64,000 bases of DNA from contig CAVZOY010000006.1 of the NCBI GenBank assembly GCA_963777095.1, positions 806,001 through 870,000 of the forward strand. Direction: 5' to 3'. The position numbers and the translations under genes were made by a program. Below are positions 59,020-64,000 of this stretch, piece after piece (position 1 is the first letter of the stretch; every line of letters begins with the position of its first letter). This DNA is from CAVZOY01 sp963777095 (GTDB lineage Bacteria > Actinomycetota > Actinomycetes > Mycobacteriales > Geodermatophilaceae). The notes beneath the pieces were generated by a model. It was not told the DNA's origin. It ran no database searches and saw nothing but the letters and a program-made list of their open reading frames with translations.

Positions 59020-59033
59020 GTTCCACGTGGAAC
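59020..59033. promoter_or_regulatory. parS-like palindrome GTTCCACGTGGAAC
   Basis: This perfect 14-bp dyad differs from the ParB site core GTTTCACGTGAAAC by one symmetric base pair per arm. It is in the 66-base gap between the RNB and S4 genes. Single variant parS sites occur away from the origin in actinobacteria; alternatively it is an operator for the downstream gene. Confidence 0.45.
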
Positions 59034-59038
59034 GCCGG

Positions 59039-59254
59039 TCAGCCGATCCGGACCTCGTCCCGGCCGTCGACGGTCACGACGTCGCCGCGGTGCAGCTGAC
59101 GGCCGCGCCGCTCCTCGGGCTCGCCGTTGACGCGGACGGCGCCGGAGAGCAGGACGTCCTTGACCTCGGCGCCGCTCTCGACCAGGTCGGCGAGCTTGAG
59201 CAGCTGGCCGAGCCGGATGGTGTCCTCGCCGGAGCGGAGGGGGACGGTGCGCAC
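59039..59254 (-). CDS. S4-domain RNA-binding protein, 71 aa
   Basis: The 71-residue protein is a lone S4 domain (YbcJ/YaaA-like): TIRLGQLLKLADLVESGAEV, KDVLLSGAVRVNGEPEERRG and QLHRGDVVTVDGRDEVRIG. It starts at GTG 59254, five bases after the MOSC stop, and is probably translated from the same mRNA. Such small S4 proteins bind structured RNA and are often linked to ribosome function. Confidence 0.8.
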   Translation of the reverse strand: MRTVPLRSGEDTIRLGQLLKLADLVESGAEVKDVLLSGAVRVNGEPEERRGRQLHRGDVVTVDGRDEVRIG

Positions 59255-59259
59255 GGACG

Positions 59260-59997
59260 TCAGTCCAGCACGGTCACGACGTCGCCGGTGCCCACGGTCC
59301 CCGGCGCGGGTGACCAGGGCGCCGACGGCGAGCTCGCCGTCGCGCTCCCGGTGGATGGTCTTGAGGACGCCGGTGTCGCGCTCGATCCCGCCGGCCTGCG
59401 GCCGGGTGACCATGACGCACCGCGGGATTCCGCTGATCACCCGCAGCTCGGCGTCGCCGCAGCGCACCCGGCGTCCGACCAGCACGTCCTCGCCGGCGCC
59501 CTCGAGAACGACGTTGGCGCGGAAGCGCCGGCGGTCCCAGGCGCCGATGGTCGCCGTCGACAGCAGCGACACCCGGAAGTCGGGGTCGTCGTGGAACGCG
59601 CCGGCAGCGCCGCGCCACGGGTGCCAGCCCGGCACCGGCCCCTCGGCGGCCGCCTCGTCGTCGTCCGGGCTCTCGTAGCGTGGCCGGCCCTCGGTCTCGG
59701 CGGCTGACCGGAGGGTCGACGGCGCGGCCCAGCCAGGCGGAGATCGCCGCGTCGTCCGGCGTCGCGGTGCCGTCGGGCAGCACGACCTGCACGCCGTCCT
59801 CCGTGCTCCGCGCCGACGCCATCAGCAGCTCGGGCACCCGCCGCGCGGTCAGCCCGAAACCCGTGTCGACGTCGAACAGCGCCCACTGCCGGTCACCGGC
59901 CAGCCCGTGCTCGCCGAGGACGGCGCGGTCGACCACCTCGCCGCCGAGCGACTTGACCGGGTAGCGCCACAGCTCCGCGACCCGTAGGCGCCGTCAC
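59260..59997 (-). CDS. MOSC-domain protein, three compensating frameshifts
   Basis: The N-terminal beta-barrel (MOSC_N) reads VAELWRYPVKSLGGEVVDRA, LGEHGLAGDRQWALFDVDTG and TARRVPELLMASA. The MOSC domain has FRANVVLEGAG, VGRRVRCGDAELRVISGIPR and the invariant Cys in PRCVMVTRPQAGGIERD. Three one-base insertions (near 59985, 59698 and 59298) cancel, so start and stop keep register. GTG 59997 overlaps the epimerase stop (GTGA). MOSC proteins move sulfur or bind molybdenum cofactor; the substrate is unknown. Confidence 0.8.
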
Positions 59998-60913
59998 GCA
60001 GGCGTCCACGTGAGGGTCCAGGTGCCCGACCAGTCCTCCCCCGGCGGGAGCACGACCAGGTCGACGCCGTCGGCCAGCGCGTTCGGCGGGCAGGTCATCG
60101 GCTCGACCGCGACGCTGCGCCGGCGCTGCCCCTCGGGCAGCGTGTCGCCGGTGTAGACCTGCATCCAGGGCCACGACGCGTCGGCGGCCAGCTCCACGCG
60201 GCCGGCCGGGCCGGACACGACCGTGCGCGCCCACCCGTCGGCGTCGCGCTCCAGGTCGGTGAGCGGGTCGTCGAGGGCGCGGTCGCCGATGCGACCGACG
60301 GCGCCGTCGAAGGAGCGGCGTCCGCCTGTGGGCAGGCCGCCGTCGACGTCGAGGGCGGTGCGGGCCGGCAGGTGCAGCTCGGCCTGCCCGATGTCGCCGT
60401 CCTCGGCCGCCCCGACCGCCAGGTACGGGTGCAGCCCGACGCCGAAGGGCGCCTCCTCGTCTCCGGCGTTGCGGATCCGCACGGTGACCGTGAGCCGGTC
60501 CGGCGTGAGCGCGTAGTCGAGCGCGGCCGCGAGCCGGAACGGATAGCCCGACCGCGGCTCGACGAGGGTGCCGACCGAGACGCTCGCCGTCGTCCTGGGC
60601 GAGCACCGTCCAGGGCTGGGCGGACAGCAGGCCGTGCACCGCGACGGGCTTCTCCGGACTGCTGACCTCGAGCTGCAGGGTGCGCCCGCGCCACGTCCAG
60701 CGGCCGTCGCGGATCCGGTTCGGCCAGGGAATGAGGACGCCGCCCCTGCGCCCGCTCGGCACCTCGCCGGCCGCGTAGCCGTCGACCACGTGCCAGTCGC
60801 CCACGGTGAGCTCGCGGATCCCGCCGCCGCGCAGGTCGACGACCAGGCTCGCGGCGCCGGCGCCGACGCGGACCTCGGTCGGTTTCGTCGCCGGCCAGGG
60901 GGGAGCGCGTCAT
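59994..60913 (-). CDS. aldose 1-epimerase-family protein, two frameshifts
   Basis: The product has GAGAASLVVDLRGGGIRELT, RRGGVLIPWPNRIRDGRWTW, VAVHGLLSAQPWTVL with a catalytic His, PFRLAAALDYALTPDRLTVT, APFGVGLHPYLAVG with the second His, and AVEPMTCPPNALADG with the catalytic Glu. This matches GalM-like mutarotases that act on hexoses or hexose phosphates. Extra bases near 60884 and 60588 break it. ATG 60913 is the start. It is followed by overlapping MOSC and S4 genes. Confidence 0.82.
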
Positions 60914-60946
60914 GCCGGTCACTCCACCACAGGCCGACGGCCCCGG

Positions 60947-61194
60947 TCAGCCGGCCATGGCCGTCCGGAGCTCGCTTGTAGCTCGGATTACTCAGCCACC
61001 GATCGCCGTCCAGGCGGACGGTGGGCACGAGCTCGTCGCCGCCGTTGTGCGCGCGGACGAGCGCGGCGGCGTGCCGGTCCTGGTGGATGTTCACGGCGGT
61101 GTACGGCACCCGGCCCAGCTTGCAGCCGGCTGCGCAGCTGCGCGCAGTACGGGCAGCCCGGCCGCCAGTAGACGACGAGTCGTTCCTCGGCCAT
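60947..61194 (-). CDS. mrx1: mycoredoxin/glutaredoxin-like protein, two frameshifts
   Basis: The thioredoxin-fold protein of about 82 residues starts MAEERLVVYWRPGCPYCAQL with the CPYC active site. It continues VPYTAVNIHQDRHAAALVRA, DELVPTVRLDGDRWLSNPSY and KELRTAMAG. The TVP-type cis-Pro loop is present (VPTV). Mycoredoxins reduce mycothiol-mixed disulfides in actinobacteria. Extra bases near 61120 and 60975 separate the parts. The start is ATG 61194. It lies upstream of the epimerase on the same strand with a 33-base gap. Confidence 0.82.
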
Positions 61195-61280
61195 GGCGGA
61201 ACGGTGCTCGCGGAAGGGCACGGCGTCAACGTGCGACGGTGCCGACCGGGTCACCCGACCCGGCCGGCACCGTCGCGCTG

Positions 61281-62352
61281 TCAGGCGTTGTGCGTGACCG
61301 ACTCGGCCAGCTCCAGCACCTGCTCCTGGGTGAACGCCTCCGGTGCCTGGACGACGAAGGTGGTGCCGTCCTCGAACTGCGCCTGCAGGTACCACCCCTC
61401 GTAGCGGTGACCGTCGACCACGTAGCCGACGTCCACGCGGACCAGCTGCGCTGGACGTCCGTTGACCGTCACGTCGAGCTGCGGCCCGATCGGCCCCCCG
61501 ATCGACTCCCGCACCCGGTCGGCAGGGATGACGTCCTCGGGCAGCGGGATGTGCACGGTCAGGTCCTGCGCCTCGTGCGCGTCGTTCACCAGGGTGAGGA
61601 CCCGGCCCATCTTGTAGGCACTGATCGACCACCCGTCCGGCGCGAGCCCGACGTCGAGCGTCGCCGGCTGCGGCCGGTCGACCAGCGAACCGGCCACCGT
61701 CTGCAACTGCTCGGCCGTGGCGTAGTCGCCGTGGCCCAGGATCGAGACCCACTGGTCGTCCTCGCGCTCCCAGCTCAGCCACGCGAAGCGGCGGCGCTCG
61801 ATCACGCACCCCTGGTCGGTGTCCTCGACGCACCAGTCGCGCACGTACGTCACGATCTCCGCGTCGTCGCCGTCCAGGGCGACGTCGTCCACGGCGAGCT
61901 GCTCGTAGCCAGGGGCGCCGTGGTCCGGACCGTTGCCCTCCGGCTCGTCCTCCCCGACGTAGATCGTGAAGCCGTTCGTCTGGGTCGCATCGTCGTAGGA
62001 GGCGATGGTGGCGCCGTCGCCTGTCCCGTCGAACGCCGGCCGCAGTCCCTCCGGTGCCGGGTCGAGCGAGAGGGGGAACGTCGGCACGTGGAACTCCACC
62101 AGCCGGACGCTGTCCGCCGGCGCACCGAGCTCGTCAGGTGCGGCGATGACGACGGCTGCGGCCCAGGAAGCGGCCACGGCGACCACGCCGACGCCGATCC
62201 GCCGGCGGGCCTTGCGGCTCGGCAGCCGCCGGCGCGTGGGGGCGGGCACTGTCGATCTCGGCCATCAGCGCAGCGCGCGCGGCATTGCGGGTGGCGGAGG
62301 TCAGGGCCGGGCCCTCGGGTCCGGCCTCGCGCAACAGCTGGACGGTGTTCAT
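61281..62352 (-). CDS. CU044_5270-type membrane protein, sigma-factor partner, one frameshift
   Basis: ATG 62352 begins MNTVQLLREAGPEGPALTSA and runs through AARAALMAEIDSA. After one extra base near 62255 it continues with PAPTRRRLPSRKARRRIGVG, a membrane segment (VVAVAASWAAAVVIAA) and a large extracellular domain of about 270 residues ending ESVTHNA. This layout (short cytoplasmic segment, one helix, outer domain) and its start overlap with the ECF sigma stop mark it as the likely anti-sigma or sensor partner. GGAGGA lies eight bases upstream. Confidence 0.75.
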
Positions 62353-62909
62353 CGGGTCTCCTCCAGGGGTCCGAGAGCGGCGCGGGTCAGGCGACGCGCC
62401 CGGTTGAGGCGGGAGCGGACGGTGCCGACCGGGATGTCGAGGACGGCGGCGATCTCCTCGTAGCCGAGCTGCCCCCAGGCGACGAGGAGCAGGACGTCGC
62501 GGTCGCGCTCCTTGAGTCCGGCGAGCGCCTCGGCGAGCGGCCCGCGCAGTGCCATGGCGTCGACGCGGGCGTGCACCTCGTCGGAGCCGGCGGCGGGATG
62601 CGGCTCGGCGCCGGCGCGGGCCAGCGCCCGGTAGCGGCGCCGCTCGGTGCGGGCGTGCCCGTGCACCAGGTTGGTGGCGATGCCGAACAGCCAGGGCCGG
62701 ACGTCGACGTGCTCGGCGCGGTAGGCGGCCCGGCGCCGGAAGGCGACCAGGAACGTCTCGCTCAGCAGGTCGTCGGCCAGGTCGCCGACGCGGCGGCCGA
62801 GGTACCGGTGCACGGCGGTGGCGTGCCGGTCGAACAGCGCGGCGAAGTGCTCCGGCTGCTCCAGCGACCGGGCGACGAGCTCGGCGTCGGTCGGCAGCGC
62901 GTCGGGCAT
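62349..62909 (-). CDS. ECF RNA polymerase sigma factor
   Basis: Region 2 reads FAALFDRHATAVHRYLGRRV, DDLLSETFLVAFRRR and RPWLFGIATNLVHGHARTER. Region 4 is LKERDRDVLLLVAWGQLGYE then EIAAVLDIPVGTVRSRLNRARR. ATG 62909 (MPDALPTDAELVARS) gives the shortest complete protein, 186 residues; in-frame starts at 62957 and 63017 are also possible and none has a strong binding site. The stop overlaps the partner gene (ATGA), so the two should be made together. Confidence 0.88.
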   Translation of the reverse strand: MPDALPTDAELVARSLEQPEHFAALFDRHATAVHRYLGRRVGDLADDLLSETFLVAFRRRAAYRAEHVDVRPWLFGIATNLVHGHARTERRRYRALARAGAEPHPAAGSDEVHARVDAMALRGPLAEALAGLKERDRDVLLLVAWGQLGYEEIAAVLDIPVGTVRSRLNRARRLTRAALGPLEETR

Positions 62910-63002
62910 CGCCCGGAGCGTGGGGGGTCGGTCCCGGGAAGGCGGTCCGTCGGCCATGGGGACCAGGACGCTGCTCACGGGAAGTGATGATGCGGCGGCG
63001 GT

Positions 63003-63019
63003 GTGTGATCTGCTCACAC
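63003..63019. promoter_or_regulatory. GTGTGA-N5-TCACAC dyad upstream of the sigma gene
   Basis: The dyad lies about 94 bases before the ECF sigma start, just beyond the convergent-side deacetylase stop at 63024. It resembles CRP/FNR-type sites (TGTGA-N6-TCACA) but has a 5-base spacer. A regulator of this family or autoregulation is possible. Confidence 0.3.
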
Positions 63020-63023
63020 CTGC

Positions 63024-63962
63024 TCATGTCCGGTGGGGCGGAACGGGTTCACGCGCCTCACCGGACCCGGCCGTCAGGTGGCGCAGCACCGACGACACGC
63101 GCCGGAAGGCCCGGCCGTCCGCCTGCATCCCCGGGACGGCTGCGCGCACGCCCTCCGCCGTCCCCCCGGCCGGCCGGTTCATGTGCGCGAGGGCGATCCC
63201 GCCGGAGGCCATGCCCCGGAGTTCGTCAGCGACCGTGGCCGACGACGCCGTGGCGCCATGATCGGCGTTGGTGCCGAAGCCGACCGGGAGCAGCCCCAGT
63301 GACCGCACGATCGCGACGCCGACGTCGTCGTAGTGGGCGGTGCCGGACCGGAAGAGGGTCGGACGCCGGCCGGTGACCTTCTCCAGGTAGAGCGTGTTCT
63401 GCCAGACCTCCCGGACTGCCTCGGCCGCCGAGGCGGTGCCGGCGATGCCGAACGCCGCCCGGCCGTTCACCGTGAGGGGTCGGTGCGCCGTGCCGTGGTT
63501 GCCGATCTCGAAGAGCGGGTCGTCGGCCAGCGTCGCCGTCAGGTGGGGGTGGGCGCTGGCCCAGCGGTAGGACAGGAACAGCGTCGCGGGGATGCGCCGG
63601 GCCCGGAGGTACCCGACGAGCTCGGCGTCGAAGCCGTTGGAGGCCGCACCGCCCTGCGGGTTGGCGCAGGCGTCGAAGGTCAGGCACCCGACGGGCCGGG
63701 TCCGTCCGGAGGTGACGACCGTCCGCACCGGGGCGCGGCCCAGGACGCCCGGGAGGCGGGTGCCCCAGCTGACCGGGCGGATGCCGGTGTAGCGGTCGAT
63801 GACGTCGTGCGGGTCCACCGCGGCGACGTCCGCGAGCGGCGGCGCCGGGAGGGGTTCGCGTGCGGCCGCGGCAGCAGGGACGGTAGAGATCAGCGCCGCG
63901 CCCAGCGCTCCGCCGAGCAGCGCGCGCCGCGAGAGCGCCGGCTTCTCGCCGTCGGGGACCAC
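63024..63962 (-). CDS. secreted polysaccharide deacetylase-like protein (NodB fold)
   Basis: The intact 312-residue protein has a Tat-like signal (SRRALLGGALGAALISTVPA). The NodB-type motifs are VGCLTFDACANPQ (motif 1), EIGNHGTAHRPLT (motif 2, His-x3-His) and FRSGTAHYDDVGVAIVRSLG (motif 3). In motif 1 the second Asp of the usual TFDD is Ala, so the metal site may be altered. Family members remove acetyl groups from cell-wall or exopolysaccharide sugars. GTG 63962 lies nine bases after the -10 of a sigma-28-type promoter, suggesting a leaderless message. Confidence 0.82.
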   Translation of the reverse strand: MVPDGEKPALSRRALLGGALGAALISTVPAAAAAREPLPAPPLADVAAVDPHDVIDRYTGIRPVSWGTRLPGVLGRAPVRTVVTSGRTRPVGCLTFDACANPQGGAASNGFDAELVGYLRARRIPATLFLSYRWASAHPHLTATLADDPLFEIGNHGTAHRPLTVNGRAAFGIAGTASAAEAVREVWQNTLYLEKVTGRRPTLFRSGTAHYDDVGVAIVRSLGLLPVGFGTNADHGATASSATVADELRGMASGGIALAHMNRPAGGTAEGVRAAVPGMQADGRAFRRVSSVLRHLTAGSGEAREPVPPHRT

Positions 63963-63971
63963 GGCAGCCGC

Positions 63972-63997
63972 TTCGGCGCCGGGCCGGCGACTGTTGA
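63972..63997 (-). promoter_or_regulatory. sigma-28-type promoter candidate for the deacetylase gene
   Basis: On the minus strand TCAA (63997-63994) is followed after 16 bases by GCCGAA (63977-63972), and the flank GGCTCAA matches the sites at 31959 and 55448. Transcription would begin within a few bases of the GTG start. Confidence 0.5.
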
Positions 63998-64000
63998 GCC

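Overview
The window is very GC-rich with strongly GC-biased third codon positions, many GTG starts and GTGA/ATGA stop-start overlaps. The gene content (PASTA kinases, a mycoredoxin, RsbW-like ATPases, ANTAR, MEDS and DUF5701 proteins, a CU044_5270-type partner next to an ECF sigma factor) points to an actinobacterium. Chemotaxis, c-di-GMP and sigma-28-like promoter signals suggest a motile soil actinobacterium, possibly Geodermatophilaceae; the family is inference. It looks like ordinary chromosome. I saw no phage genes, insertion sequences, CRISPR arrays, rRNA or tRNA genes.

Layout. 1-5.1 kb: small proteins, a two-component system and a lipoprotein. 5.3-9.9 kb: an ATP-dependent DNA ligase, a sulfonate/nitrate-type ABC importer and a MarR regulator. 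9.9-15.2 kb: a MEDS/ATPase regulator and a urate-degradation cluster (uricase, HIU hydrolase, OHCU decarboxylase, a DUF6986 aldolase-like gene). 15.3-20.3 kb: chemoreceptor, rRNA-type methyltransferase, MsrA, rhodanese, acetyltransferase. 20.3-23.3 kb: a TPP riboswitch followed by a ykoE-ykoD-ykoC thiamine-type ECF importer. 23.5-35 kb: a signalling block with two RsbW-like ATPases, a PAS/GAF/PP2C phosphatase, a GAF-ANTAR protein, a PilZ protein, an NYN protein and a PAS-GGDEF-EAL protein. 35-43 kb: AidB-like dehydrogenase, CinA, two tandem PASTA kinases and an enoyl-CoA hydratase. 43-50 kb: GlsB, GntR, phosphofructokinase, TetR, metallophosphoesterase and CYTH-CHAD. 51-55.5 kb: an operon of two TasA/camelysin-like surface precursors, a SipW-type signal peptidase, a diguanylate cyclase and a DNRLRE protein. 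55.5-64 kb: omega-amidase/transaminase pair, RNB ribonuclease, S4, MOSC, epimerase, mycoredoxin, an ECF sigma/partner pair and a secreted NodB-like deacetylase.

Two patterns link these regions. Four minus-strand sites share TCAA-N16-(G/T)CCGA(T/A), a sigma-28 (FliA/WhiG)-type promoter. They lie upstream of the surface-fibre operon, the PilZ gene, the MEDS/ATPase gene and the deacetylase gene, which would tie a motility-type sigma factor to c-di-GMP and surface assembly. Separately, more than half of the genes are interrupted by single-base frameshifts. Nearly all are closed by removing one base, and in the cases I worked through a C on the coding strand (often the C of a CGA) suffices. I treat these genes as probably functional and the breaks as probable sequence errors. 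Coordinates for broken genes run from the first supported start to the last supported stop across frames.
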